Origin: Perca fluviatilis
Taxonomy: Eukaryota > Chordata > Actinopteri > Perciformes > Percidae
NCBI RefSeq assembly: GCF_010015445.1
Contig: NC_053134.1
Coordinates: 10,287,265-10,351,264, forward strand
Length of the DNA stretch: 64,000 bases
Direction of reading: 5' to 3'
The notes under the pieces were generated by a model, which did not search any database, was not told the origin of the DNA, and saw nothing but the letters and a program-made list of their open reading frames with translations. Below, piece after piece: positions 12,268 to 24,240 of this stretch; the stretch's first letter is position 1, and the number at the start of each line of letters is the position of its first letter. Both the position numbers and the translations under genes were made by a program.

Positions 12268-12340
<73 letters not shown>
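12268..12340. repeat. (CA)n microsatellite, 73 bp
   Basis: Uninterrupted CA run leading directly into the GTGGGGACC repeat. Confidence 0.95.
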
Positions 12341-12342
<2 letters not shown>

Positions 12343-12570
12343 GCGTCTCACTATCTTTGTGGGGACCTGTAATTGACATAATGCATTCCCTAGCCCCTTA
12401 CCCTAACCTTAACCATCACAACTAAATGCCTAACCTTAACCCTTACCCTCACCATAACCTAATTATATCCCTAATCCTACAACCAAGTCTTAACCCTCAA
12501 ACAGCCCTTTAAACTTGTGGGGTCCAGCATTTTGGCCCCACAAAGCTGTCCGGATCCCATAAGTATTACT

Positions 12571-12968
12571 TATGCAGGTCCGCTTCAACTCTCAGTTCTT
12601 TTACATCAAGGCTGAAGACCTATCTTTTTGATCTTGCCTTTCTTTAAATAACCTATTTTATCTGCTTTTAAAAGTTTCCTACCTAACAGTGCTTATACTG
12701 CACTGTAAATTTTATTGTTGTCTTTTATGTTTCTCTCATTTTTTTAAATTCTTATACTGCACTGTAAATTTTATTCTTGACTTTGAATGTTTTTAAATTG
12801 TTTTAAATTGTTTTCTGAATGCTCTTTCATGTTTTATGTAAAGCACTTTGAATTGCCCTGTTGCTGAAATGTGCTATATAAATAAAGCTGCCTTGCCTTG
12901 CCTTGCCTTGCCTTGCCTTGCCTTGCCTTGCCTTGCCTTGCCTTGCCTTGCCTTGCCTTGCCCTTGCC
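12571..12968 (+). mobile_element. LINE 3' end with (CCTTG)n tail
   Basis: In frame from 12594 the sequence reads SSFTSRLKTYLFDLAFL then TAA at 12645-12647, the usual C-terminus of a teleost non-LTR reverse-transcriptase ORF (SRLKTYLFDLAF). A 3' UTR follows with GTAAAGCACTTTGAATTGCC and AATAAAGCTG, then a pentanucleotide tail. TACT occurs on both sides (12567-12570 and 12969-12972), a plausible short target duplication. Strongly 5'-truncated. Confidence 0.7.
12891..12968. repeat. (CCTTG)14 tail microsatellite
   Basis: Fourteen exact CCTTG units at 12891-12960 plus a decayed unit; it grows directly out of the LINE 3' UTR. Confidence 0.95.
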
Positions 12969-13033
12969 TACTGTATTCCCGGTTTATGGACCCCACAAAT
13001 GTAGTTAAACGAGAACACACACACACACACACA

Positions 13034-14188
13034 GTGTACTAATGTTGTACACAGACACTATAGATCCTGTAGATATCCAGTAATTAAGATAAAATAGGCT
13101 AATCACATTGTTCAACATACCCTCAAACTACAACAGGACACATAACAAATACTTCAGTGAGTTTGTCTGACTTTGTGCAGCAGTGAAGCTAAAATAGTGC
13201 AGTTCCCTACAAACAGAACAAGTTTGATTGAATTGGCCATTACACAGTGTGGTTGGCTGGCATTGCCAGGATGGCAGTGTGGATTTGAGAGAAATTAGCT
13301 TTGGTTAGCAGAAATTTGAGCCAACTTTGGGCCAGAGTCGACCCTTGGAGTTTTGGTACATTTTTAATTATGAGTCTGGCATGAATGTTGCAACAAGATG
13401 TGCTGGATTTTGACATAGCATTTTTGGCTGGATGGATAACGTGTTTGGCTTATTTTCCCCATAGAAGACTATATAACCTATAAAGGAGGATATACACATA
13501 CTTAATTTACAATGTAAAAGGTGGACAAAGTGGATTTGAAGATTTTTTATCTGCCAACCTCTGTATCATATGGACTCTCATGCTCCATTTTCCTATTTGT
13601 AATCATACAGTTACACCATTCAGGGTATAACATACTTCACAGAGATATATACATTGTAATGTGATTAGCTGAAAAACATATTAGTAAATAAATTCCTATT
13701 AAGACACTTCTATGTCAATTAGAAACCACTTAGTGTAGTGCCAGATGGAAATAACGTTATTCTTTTCAAACAAAATATTTCTTGAAAATCATTCTTTATC
13801 AGTTATTTTTGACTGATAACACTTTTGACATTAGCTGTTGTGACAATCACTGTTGTCGTGGCTTGGTGCATAAATCCGTAATGAAACAAGTAATTCATGC
13901 TGGTATTTTGCTAATTCCTTTACCCGGAGGGTGTTGCTGGGGATTTCTTGTTAATTTAATTCTCTTCTAACTTTCCCCCGTTGTTTGCTTCAACATAAGT
14001 AGATTTTGCACACTTCCTGTTCTTGCCATGTCGTGCTTGGTCCTGAAGAGGCAAACATGTTGATACTGAGTAGAGGAGACACAGAGGCAACGTGCAGCCA
14101 CAGGACAGAGGAGAGGTGTGACGTCCAGTCTGTCACACTAATCTACAAGTCTGTGACCCCACATAGCACTGCAAGTGTTGTGGAGACA
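13034..14188. other. AT-rich intron
   Basis: No coding exon, RNA gene or transposon ends recognised. Confidence 0.5.
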
Positions 14189-14222
14189 GACACACACACA
14201 CACACACACACAGATAGACACA

Positions 14223-14264
<42 letters not shown>
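14189..14264. repeat. Interrupted (CA)n microsatellite
   Basis: CA runs at 14189-14212 and 14226-14264 separated by GATAGACACAAA. Confidence 0.9.
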
Positions 14265-14265
<1 letters not shown>

Positions 14266-14831
14266 TCCTGCCGGCTCCCTGCTCTCTGATAGATGACAGT
14301 AGTTAATGAAGCGCTGCTTTTGAAGTAGATAAGATGTGGAGAGAAGAGGGCTAGAAATGCTAATGTCATTATGTGGTTAGGGCAAGGGCTACGCTGGAAG
14401 GCATTGGAGAGCAGTTATGCATCTAAGTGTCAGTGTGTGTTTCATGGGGTTGCACTCATATGAGCTTTTGAAACCCACCCTGATATCTTTTTAAGTGAAA
14501 CTGACCAGACTGGGTTTTGTGCCCATATTCAGTATATTTAAGTTTGGACCTTTTTCATGCCAAAAGCTTGCACTTTTAACCAAATTCTTATTCACAGCGT
14601 AAGAGGCTACTACTACTACTGCTGCTAATAATAATGTTGACTATATATCCATACAGTCTTGTTGTATCTAAATATCACATTGAATCGATTAGTTTTTTCC
14701 AAACTAGACCGTATTTGTCATAGCTTTGGCCCTTTTTCCTTATTATTAGTTATGGTAAAAGTTAAATAACTTGCTCAATTGCCTTATATCTGGGAACACA
14801 ACAGCTACAATATTGCTGAATCAGAATCAGG

Positions 14832-14945
14832 TTTTCTTACTTTATAGTTTTTTATTTTTTTTTTTAAGGTGCAAACTAACGTTTTGATGTAGGGAAATGT
14901 TAGTCACTGTTATGCACCTTTTAAAAAAAACTATAAAGTAAGAAG
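14832..14945. repeat. Short hairpin-forming inverted repeat
   Basis: TCTTACTTTATAGTTTTTTA with following T-run and AAGGTGCA at the left is matched in inverse by TGCACCTTTTAAAAAAAACT and ATAAAGTAAGA at the right, enclosing about 40 bp. The left side directly follows AATCAGAATCAGG, which looks like a LINE tail motif. Confidence 0.65.
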
Positions 14946-15120
14946 ACATCTGTGTTTCACCAGCGATTTATTTTACTCTACACTGATTGTTGTGGTTTGC
15001 AGAAGCACAGAGAACTCTCTCTTTTTATCAGAATCAGGTTTATTGCTAATTAGGCTTCCACATAGGAAGGAATTTGCCCTGGTGTTTTGTTGCATATCAA
15101 TAAACATAGTATGTGAAAAT

Positions 15121-15949
15121 TAGGGATGCACCGAATATTCGGCCACCGAAAAGGGCATTTTCGGTTTTCGGCCGAAATACCTTTATCACCGAAACAATAC
15201 GGCCGAAAATGTTGTGATGACGCAAACAGAAAACGCGACCTGCACGTGTGTCAGTACCCGATCCGTTCCACCTGCAAAGCGTCTCCTAAGCAAAGAGGTT
15301 GAGACGGACCACGGAGTGAAAACAATGAAAAGTACGCTCTTAGAGTCTGTCAGCACACGTTTCAGTGAGATCTGTTCGGATCCTCTGCACTTCATCGCGA
15401 CTGTACTTGATCCGCGTTATAAAGACCATTACTTGGATGCGGAAATAAAGCAGGGCGCACGAGAAATGATCCAGGCCGCGATGGATGCGGAGAACCCGCG
15501 TGGAGACGGAGACGGAGCAGCGCCCAGCGCAGGAGATCAGAGCGCAGAAAAAAAGACTTGTCTCGCTGCACCAGATGAGGGGCATGCACCCTCGTTGTCT
15601 GATATGTTCAGTGAAATCCTGCAAGAAAGTGCCTCAATTAATAATAATAATAATAATAATAATAACAATAGGTAAGCTATTCTGTTCTTAGGCTACTGTA
15701 TACTGTATGTGACTATCAGATTGTAGCCATATTTCTGCTAGATATTTTTTTAATTAAACTTTAATATTAATTTATACAATTGCAATGCCTTGATTTTAGT
15801 AAAGTTAGTACACAGTCATAGCCATAAATGCAATGGTACTAATAATTGGCTTAATTTCTTTTGGTGTTTCGGTTTCGGTTTTCGGTCTTGGTTTCCTCTT
15901 TTTTCGGTTTTCGGTTTCGGCCAAGAATTTTCATTTCGGTGCATCACTA
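15121..15949 (+). mobile_element. hAT transposon remnant with perfect target duplication
   Basis: 829 bp flanked by GTGAAAAT on both sides (15113-15120 and 15950-15957), an exact 8-bp hAT target duplication. Ends are TAGGGATGCACCGAA and, inverted, TAGTGATGCACCGAA (14 of 15 identical). Clusters of CGGTTTTCGG-type motifs lie near both ends, possible transposase-binding subterminal repeats. The interior keeps a piece of transposase. It lies within a LINE tail. Confidence 0.85.
15214..15675 (+). pseudogene. hAT transposase fragment (ZBED-like)
   Basis: Open frame of 153 codons. Its middle reads RFSEICSDPLHFIATVLDPR followed by YKDHYLDAEIKQGAREM, the A-T-(L/V)-LDPRYKD motif region of hAT-family transposases (the ZBED type). 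The N-terminal BED finger, most of the RNase-H-like catalytic core and the C-terminal dimerisation region are missing, and the frame ends in an (AAT)n run read as poly-Asn. It cannot make an active enzyme; an internal-deletion derivative is the best reading. Start codon at 15214 is merely the first ATG in frame. Confidence 0.75.
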
Positions 15950-16832
15950 GTGAAAATAAAAGATAAAAGCAAATACTTCAACAGTCAAGAAACAAATAAA
16001 ATTGACAAAATGAAAAAAATCTAAAAACATCTACAATATACAAAATTACAAGAGCTGTAGGATTTTGTGCAGGAATGTGCATAATATTGTTCAACAATAT
16101 CTTGGTTCAGGTGTTTCACCATATCTGTGAACTGTGAACTCTTTTTTTTTTTAAATATTAGTTGAGAAATCAGTGACTTTGCTTAAACATCAAAATGTAC
16201 TTCACTTATCATTACAAGTGGTTCCCATCCCAATGTCTTAATATTAACACTAGTGAAAACCAGTGCTTGTTTGCAGTCTTATTGAATGTACTGTACACAT
16301 TGTACACACTCTGGAGGCTTAAGTTTGGCCAGTTAGTGACATTTAAAAGTCTCCAGATAGTCTGGTCCATCTGAAAGTCCTCAGGAGCAGGGACCAGACC
16401 CAGGAACCAAAACTGGAACCAGGTTCCTGGAAAGGTCATGGGTTCAAAAAGCGCCAGTAGCCATCTTGGGTGGGTGTCCAAATACTTTTGTCTATGTGCA
16501 TACACTCAAGCCAGTTCATCATTGTTCCCTTCTTCACAACTGGTGCAGTATGTCCTCTAAGCCAGCCAGAGCTGGGAGAAATGTGTATAGAAACATTAAA
16601 AGAGACATGATTGTGCATCATAAATACACATCAGCAGCATGCAAAGACACACATGAAAAATACATGTGATATGACATGCAGAATGAGAGAGACTGTAACA
16701 AGGGAGCTGTTTTAACCATATCACACTGCAGTATAAAGCATTAATGATGAAAAAGCAGCAGAAACTCTTTCATCTTTAGTCTGTGCAACCATGGAGTTTT
16801 CCCAATTATAAGGCACTTCCTTGGTCTCTTTG

Positions 16833-16833
16833 T

Positions 16834-16868
<35 letters not shown>

Positions 16869-16885
16869 ACGCACACACACACACA
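16833..16885. repeat. (CA)n/(CACG) microsatellite
   Basis: CA run with CACACG interruptions just before a TTAA-type MITE. Confidence 0.9.
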
Positions 16886-16914
16886 GTCTATCACAAACAG
16901 ACTCCTTATGAATG

Positions 16915-17448
16915 TTAAAGGTCCCATGGCATGAAAATTTCACTTTATGAGGTTTTTTAACATTAATATGCATTCCCCCAGCCTGCCTATGGTCCCCCAT
17001 TGGCTAGAAATGGTGATAGGTGTAAACAGAGCCCTTGGTATCCTGCTCTGCCTTTGAGAAAATGAAAGCTCAGATGGGCCGATCTGGAATCTTCTCCTTA
17101 TGAGGTCATAAGGAGCAAGATTACCTCCCCTTTCTCTGCTTTGCCCGCCCAGAGAATTTGGCCCACCCATGAGAGAGAGACATCATGGCTTTCAAATGAG
17201 CAAATTGGCAGTTGGTCAAGGCCACACCCCCACCCTCCACCTTGCCCCCCCCCACCCCCCTCTCCTCCTCAATAGCTACAGACACAGAAATGGAAAATAC
17301 TAAGGAAAGCTCATTGTGAGACTGGCTCTAGTGGCTGTAATTCTGCACCAAGGCTGAATTTCGGGAAGAGACTTCAGATACAGTATTAGGGGACCACTAA
17401 GGTCTATATAAAAGCATCCAAAGAGCACCATGTCATGGGACCTTTTAA
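16915..17448 (+). mobile_element. TTAA-flanked MITE (AGGTCCCATGGCATG ends)
   Basis: TTAA at 16915-16918 and 17445-17448; ends AGGTCCCATGGCATGAAAAT and, inverted, AGGTCCCATGACATG. Contains a poly-C patch near 17220-17265 and no transposase. A truncated reverse copy lies at 29619-29762. Confidence 0.75.
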
Positions 17449-17561
17449 ACACAAGTTCAGACTATGTGTGTGTGTGTGTGTGTTCTCCTGACATATGGCG
17501 GCTTACAGGTGTGGATAACAATGGCCTTTACCTGTATGAGTGACAGAGCTGAAGTTTACAT

Positions 17562-17574
17562 TGTGTGTGTGCGT

Positions 17575-17615
<41 letters not shown>
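17562..17615. repeat. (TG)n/(TGCG) microsatellite
   Basis: TG run with GCGTGT interruptions at its left end. Confidence 0.9.
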
Positions 17616-17617
<2 letters not shown>

Positions 17618-18139
17618 CACACATAGTCAGGCTGTGATGGCCTCTTTAATTCCCTCTGTGATTGATTCCCCACTCGTCTTCTCCTCGGGGTCGACATCGA
17701 GGGAGCGTGTGCAGAGCAACCAGGAAATAAATTACCTTGAGCTGACAGCTTCCAATACATCCATGACAGCCTCTCACGGGATACACATTTCCCAGCTGGC
17801 CTTGCTGATGCCAACGGATTGCCTCTTGTTGCCTTTTCTCTCACGGTCTCTGTCCCACAAGAGCACACAGAAGCATGAAGTATTCAGTCTATGATGATAG
17901 GTGATCCAGGCTTGTATATGCAGCATCATGAGGATGTATGGATGTAATGTATTCAGACACCCATATACAGTTCATGCCCACCCACACGTAGCTAACATGA
18001 CTTGTACATGTATGATTTAGTGAGCCAGCTCAAGTGTCCTTTTTCATTTTTACATAAAATACCTAAATGCTAAAACCTACTGTATAGGAAGCAACCTCAC
18101 TGAAATGTTTTTAAATAATAATCTCCAGCCATGCTGGAC

Positions 18140-18310
18140 TCTGAGGCTGTACTGGGACACAGTGGTGCTTTGAACTAAATGCTAACATCATCATGTCACG
18201 ATGACAATGCTAACATGCTGATGTTTGGCAGGTACGATGCTCACCATGTGCACCGTTTTAGTTTAAGGTGTTAGCATGCTAACGCTAAACACAAAGTCAA
18301 GCTATCAGGT
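18140..18310. repeat. Dispersed GCTAACATG repeat
   Basis: Contains ACAATGCTAACATGCTGATG, TTGGCAGGTACGATGCTCAC and GTGTTAGCATGCTAACGCTA, a widespread teleost repeat by memory. Ends not resolved. Related but diverged sequence may occur at 32820-32960. Confidence 0.45.
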
Positions 18311-21300
18311 TGTAAGAAAGGTGGACAGCTGTTACAGAGTCTTAGGTTCAAGCCAGAGTATAGATCAAAATGTATTCCTATAACACGGATTTACCTTCAT
18401 CCATTACAGGTTAGTGCAGGTAGACGTTTAAAAAGTTTAAGGAAGAGACTGACCTGCAAATTTAAAAAGTTCTATTAGTTTCTGGATGAGAAAAACATTT
18501 CAAGCTCAATATTGCCGACTTAAACTACCCCGACCGCAAATGGAGCCTCATCCAGCGCTGCAATTCACCCCTCTCCTCCCATATGATTCTAACTCCATCA
18601 CCAGCGTACTCTATCTTCTTGATAATGAGCCTCAATAACTGGACACTTTCCATAACTCTGTCTCACCATAACCTCCTCCTCCGTTTTCCCCTGGCCACGA
18701 GAACTAAGTGATGAATGAGTCTTTCTTTTTTTTTTTTTCTTTAAACATATCAAATATTAATCTGTCCCCAAACTCCTGAATGAAAAATTGAGAATATATC
18801 ATTCCCCTAGCACTCATTTTACTTTTCCCTACTCCCAAATTCAGAATTCACTTATCCTCAACAAGCAGCGAGGCTCAGAAAGCAGCCGGGTCTGAATTAT
18901 CCTGCAGATTGTTTTATGCATGACTGTTAAGTGCGAGATTCTGACTGATGGATGGCAAATCAATATCCAAAAAAAGCTTTCTTAGTCATGATGAGACTTG
19001 CCTGTGGTGCATTATTTTGGCCCTTTACTAAGATAAAAAACAGGGAGGGGAATGTCTTTTTTATTTTTTACTTTTCGTCTTTCTCTTTGGACTCTTTGTT
19101 CCAAACTATAATTGAAATAAAGTATCTTCCAAAGAGGGAGTGGTAGTCTCCCTCCTCCTAAACAAAAAGACAAACAAATAAAAGACTAGGCAGGAAGCAT
19201 GTTTGGAAAAATGGTTTTGGAGGAATAAAGAGTGTGTTGGGGGAGGGGGAGGAATGATAGAGAGATCTGAAGGTGGGTATTTAGGTCTTCAGACTGTATA
19301 GGATGCACATTCACACACCTGGCAACCCCGAGGGACAGGTCTGCAAATTAGAAATCTATAACCTCCAAACCATCTTATCTCTCTCTCTCTACCTCCTTCT
19401 CTCCCTCTTCCAACCTCTTCTCTTCATCCTTCACATTCGCGAAAAGTTCCTCATCTATTATGTAGACCTAAAGATTATTTAAAAAGAAATAGTAACAGGA
19501 TATTATTAAGTAAAAAATAAATAAATTGAACAATATATGTTTTTTGTACTTTCCTTTTTTAACATAATTCAACCATGGTTTTTCCACACACACATTTTAG
19601 ATGTTCTTTCAGCCTATCTTCTAAAAATGATGTCCAGTTTGCATAGAAAATAATTAAGGTTTTTATGGTAAAACTTGGGTAGGCAGTTTTTTGCAGTCAT
19701 TGGACACAAATTCCATAATAACCTTCCAGTATATTGTAATTCAAGTGGTCTGAGAGAAATAGACTTCTTCTTGGCTCTGTTTTCAGGCTTTAGAAAGTGT
19801 AGCCGGTGATGGGAGTCTTTGGCCAATCACAGGTCACATCCCTTCAGATGGTGAAAGCCTGATTCAATGGCAGAAAATCCACTTGTAATGATAGTTGCAA
19901 TTCCAGCATTGGCAACAACTGCCTACACTGTGAAGCAACCAAAAAAAAGAAAGACTGACTTATCAAAAAGAGAGTCAGACAATAAACGCAATAAAACGTG
20001 TTAATATATGCGAAGCATTTCAGAGCTAGAGAAATTAATGACTATTACTTATACAGGTTACTGAAAGAAGGGAGGGGCTTATGAGAGATAGGGGAGAGTT
20101 GCAGGACTGTAAGAAACACTTCTTCAAAGGGAAACTCTACTGATTCTAAACATTTTACACACACTCAAAGTCCTGAGCTTTGTACATTCACAACTCACAC
20201 GCACACACAACCCATGACTTCTGTTCAATATGAGGCTGCTTTGCTTCTTTCCTTCCTGGAATAAATGTTGCCCATCAACGTGAATAGGGTAGCAATGCTC
20301 CAAAATGTATTTGTCAAAGAAAAATAGTAGTATATGAACTGATAAGAAGTTTAAAAAAAATACATTCTCAGTAGATATTTGTCTCTTTTATCAACTAACT
20401 CTAGGCAAGTACAAAACAAACATTAAATCCCTCATCAGGACATTCTTTCGCTTCACCCCTCGTCCCTCCTTCTCTGTTTCTGACACACTCTCAGTGTAAC
20501 AGGGAGACACTGGAGCTCTGCTGAGTAAGCGCTCCTGAAACTCCTTGAAGTAGTGAATACAGCAGAGCCCCCCTGCAGACTTCAACCTACGCACGAACCC
20601 TTTGTGTGTGTAATTATGCGTGTGTGGCTTTCTATCTACGCCTGCCTGTCTTTCCTCATGTCCTCCGGTGTCATTCTTTCTTTTGCCTGTCTACTTGCTT
20701 GTATTACTTTATTGTTGGTGCATGCATTCTTTTTCCTCGCCTCTTTGTCTGTAACTGGCAGCATGTCTTTGTGTCTGTCTGCTCCCTCTCTGTCTTTCTG
20801 GCATCTCCACACAGCCAAAATGATTTTTATAGTTTCTCCCCTGTGTCTCCACCCCCACACCCCTTTCGTTTTTCGGTCTCTTTTTTTGAAGTGGATCAGT
20901 AAATGAATCTCTTTCTCTTGCGCTGTAGTGTTATCTGCTAATCAGGCCATTCTCTGATTACACACTTCACGCTAATCATGTACGCGCGTGTCTGAATGTG
21001 TGCATGTGCAATACCTTCGTGATGGTTTACACGTTTGTGTGTCTGGTATAACAGCGAGGGGCATTTGTTGACACTAGCCTTTTCCACGGTGTAGTCAGCT
21101 CATTGTTTGGTGAGACATTCAGGTGCAAAAATGCAAAATGTGACACACCGGATCTAGAAAATTATGTATTTACAGCGAGTTCCTGCTTTGCTTTTTGTTA
21201 CCTGCATGGCTGTGTCTGGGAATGTACTGTATGTATTTGTGTGTGTGTGTGTGTGTGCAGAGAGAAAGAGGGGTGGAGGGGCGTAGAGGGGAAAACCAAT

Positions 21301-21628
21301 TATCATCCTGATAACAGGCAGGCTATGGATTTTCTACCAGGCCTCTTCTGCAGCTCTTCCATTCTACTGCTGTCTCTCTCTGTCTAGTCCTGTCTCTCCT
21401 TCCCTGTAGTAAATTTAAATTACAATTTAAGGGAGCTTTATTGACATGATAGAAAATCCCAGGGTTGGAAACGGTATAGATTCTATAATATATTGTGTTG
21501 TTTTTGGCTCAGAGTGTGTGTGTGGTCTGATTAACTACAGAAGATGGCCTGTTGAAATGTGTCCGACAACAGAGACTGACATTTTGTCAGTCTAAAGGTC
21601 TAAAGCCTGAAGAGTTGATCTATAATAA
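18310..21628. other. AT-rich intron without named elements
   Basis: Only short low-complexity tracts (T-run at 18727-18740, CT-rich 19376-19420, TG at 21239-21258). Several 60-117-codon open frames here have no recognisable domain and are best taken as chance. Confidence 0.5.
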
Positions 21629-21650
21629 CTTTTATTTAGGGTTAGCCCTG

Positions 21651-21682
<32 letters not shown>

Positions 21683-21694
21683 TGTGTGTGTGTG
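21629..21694. repeat. Dispersed-unit fragment plus (TGCG)n/(TG)n
   Basis: AACTTTTATTTAGGGTTAGCC, the end of the unit seen at 9164 and 22528, followed by about nine TGCG units and then TG. Confidence 0.8.
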
Positions 21695-21851
21695 AGAGAG
21701 TCACTGTGACCGGCAGGAGGTCACATTATCTAATCTGTGTTGTCATGTTGCCCTACTGCATTAAGGGGTTTTGTGTCCTTGACAGTTGTATCACAGTTTA
21801 CAGCCGCTCAATTAGGGCTTCTGGATTTTGAAGGAAGGAGATTTTTACGTA

Positions 21852-22365
21852 CAGTACAGGCCAAAAGTTTGGACACACCTTCTCATTCAATGTGTTTCTT
21901 TATTTTCATGACTATTTACATTGTAGATTCTCACTGAAGGCATCAAAACTATGAATGAACAAATATGGAAATATGTACTTAACAAAAAAGTGTGAAATAA
22001 CTGAAAACATGTCTTATATTTTAGATTCTTCAAAGTTGCCACCCTTTGCTTTTTTGATAACTCTGCAAACCCTTGGTGTTCTCTCAATGAGCTTCATGAG
22101 GTAGTCACCTGAAATGGTTTTCACTTCACAGGTGTGCTTTGTCAGGGTTAATAAGTGCTTTTTTATTAATAAGGGAAACTTTGAAGAATCTAAAATATAA
22201 GACATGTTTTCAGTTATTTCAAACTTTTTTGTTAAGTACATAATTCCATATGTGTTCATTCATAGTTTTGATGCCTTCAGTGAGAATCTACAATGCAAAT
22301 AGTCATGAAAATAAAAATGAAACGCATTGAATGAGAAGGTGTGTCCAAACTTTTGGCCTGTACTG
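21852..22365. mobile_element. Tc1/mariner-type MITE with long inverted repeats
   Basis: Flanked by TA (21850-21851, 22366-22367). Ends CAGTACAGGCCAAAAGTTTG and its inverse; the arms, each about 180-200 bp, share AAGGTGTGTCCAAACTTTTG and ACATGTTTTCAGTTATTTCA inversely. TA target and long arms are standard for non-autonomous Tc1-like elements. No transposase frame. Confidence 0.8.
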
Positions 22366-22527
22366 TATGTGTCAAATATCAATCAAAAATGTTTCTGCCT
22401 GTTTTTATAAACCATTGATAAACTGTCATAACATCAGGCAAAAATGTACAGTAGCAACAGTTGGCACGATAACAGTACGGCAGTTTAAAAATTAGCAAAT
22501 TGTAAGCATCAGCTGACACTAAATATG

Positions 22528-22760
<233 letters not shown>

Positions 22761-23216
22761 GAGTGCGCATCAGGCTGCATTTTTCGGTCCGAGCCCGACA
22801 GTCATTAAGATATGCTCGCAAGTCAACGGAGAGTGCCTAGACCCCCCTGGCTGCAAATTTAAATTTGCTGCCGCTAGGGTGCGTCTAGATTTCTAGGCTA
22901 GTAAAAGATATCAAACTGAAAAATACAATTTCAATAGCTGAATATTTTGTGAATGGTTTAAAGTTTGGCATCTGTATGTGAAAGTATGAAGGAGCTGAAA
23001 ACTTTTGAAGAGGATTTGAAGCCTGCTCTCATTGACTTGAATGTTAAAATAAAATGTTTAAAAGCTTTATATTTATTATATTTATTAATAGCAGAACAAA
23101 AGTTGAAGAAGTCCCATCATGTGCTGAAAGAGCTGAACATTTTGATATTTGAATTGTTTTTATAGCTGAAAGTATGTAAGTAGTTGAAGACCAAAAAATT
23201 TACAGAAGAAGAAGCG

Positions 23217-23217
<1 letters not shown>

Positions 23218-23252
<35 letters not shown>
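23218..23252. repeat. (AAT)n microsatellite
   Basis: About eleven AAT units. Confidence 0.9.
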
Positions 23253-23253
<1 letters not shown>

Positions 23254-23669
23254 GAAAAGAATACCGATACTGTGCTGTTGCTGTTGAATCAGCATTCACA
23301 CTATAATGCTTGAAAGTAGAATTATTTGCTTGGATGACTTTGACTGCATTTCAGTCTGTATTTCACTAAAAGGCTTAACTCCTGTTGATACACTGTTGTG
23401 TGATCCAATGAGGGAGATGATATTTTGAAATGAATGAGACTGTGTTTGTATCTTTGTTTGGAAGCCTAAAGAGGAGATGTTTCTGAGAGTGTGTATCGCT
23501 TACTATCATGTTTGGGTCTTATTTTCCTCCAGTGCTCGTGTGTGAACTCCAGACAGTCCCCAGTGTCTGGCTGGGCTGTAAATAGCCATGGGAAAGCCAG
23601 AGAGAAACACACATTCATACTCTTTTTAGAAGTTTTCTTTTTAGCATCCAGAGATTTGGCTTTGGAGTA

Positions 23670-23672
<3 letters not shown>

Positions 23673-23758
<86 letters not shown>
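23673..23758. repeat. (CT)43 microsatellite
   Basis: Pure polypyrimidine run of 86 bp, capable of triplex (H-DNA). Confidence 0.95.
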
Positions 23759-23760
<2 letters not shown>

Positions 23761-23774
23761 CAGTTTGGGTCTCT

Positions 23775-24240
23775 ACAGCGCTGTGGAGTAAGGTCTGGCT
23801 ACACCACATATACATTTCAGGATAGGAAAAAAAAAAACGCTCTGGGTTGTTTGCATTTCTTTAAACCAATCACAATCGTCTTGGGTAGCGCTAAGCTCCG
23901 GGCGCAGCGACTGTGGCTCTGCAAAATCCTCTTCGTCTCAGGGGGGGACTTGTTTTGGTGGAACATTTGCACCTCGCAAAATAAAACTCCACATACAATA
24001 TAAAATGAAGTTAACTGTTCACACAATATAGTAACGTGAGCTGTATATATTAGCTGGATACATGGTTAAACGTAATTTTCTCTTACCAGTGTATCGTCGT
24101 GTGTATTTTGTCCAAAGCAAATCCCCACCGGTCCCAAAACGTCCCAGTTAGATAGTAAATGCCGTAAACATATTCTTTGTACATATTTATGATCATTCAC
24201 CGAAAGAACCAAGCAGGCCTACAAAACCTGACCCGATTGT
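23775..24240. mobile_element. Unclassified dispersed repeat
   Basis: Includes CGCTCTGGGTTGTTTGCATT and AACCAATCACAATCGTCTTG, which I recall as a common teleost repeat beginning near GGTCTGGCTACACCAC. Ends and superfamily not resolved. Confidence 0.35.

Larger units (their letters stand above)
12345..13010 (+). repeat. Dispersed GTGGGGACC repeat, split by a LINE
   Basis: Begins TCTCACTATCTTTGTGGGGA and has CCCTAACCTTAACC-like stretches and an inverted GGCCCCACAAAG. It stops at 12570 and resumes at 12969 with CTGTATTCCCGGTTTATGGA and CCCCACAAATG, running into another (CA)n (13013-13033). I remember this sequence from teleost microsatellite loci; I cannot assign it to a named family. Confidence 0.55.
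15027..16090 (-). mobile_element. LINE 3' tail, interrupted by an hAT element
   Basis: ATCAGAATCAGGTTTATTGC at 15027 is the minus-strand tail of the same type of LINE as at 4003. The repeat seems to continue after the hAT element (15950 on). Right limit approximate. Confidence 0.5.

Noticed and set aside
12380..12500. CCCTAACC-like stretches resembling telomeric repeat
   Set aside because: Units are irregular and belong to the body of a dispersed repeat; no tandem telomere array.
12891..12968. Regular short repeats that might suggest a CRISPR or satellite
   Set aside because: Contiguous CCTTG units without spacers, growing from a LINE tail.
15214..15675. A domesticated ZBED gene
   Set aside because: Element ends and target duplication are intact, the BED finger and catalytic core are missing and the frame runs into an AAT array.
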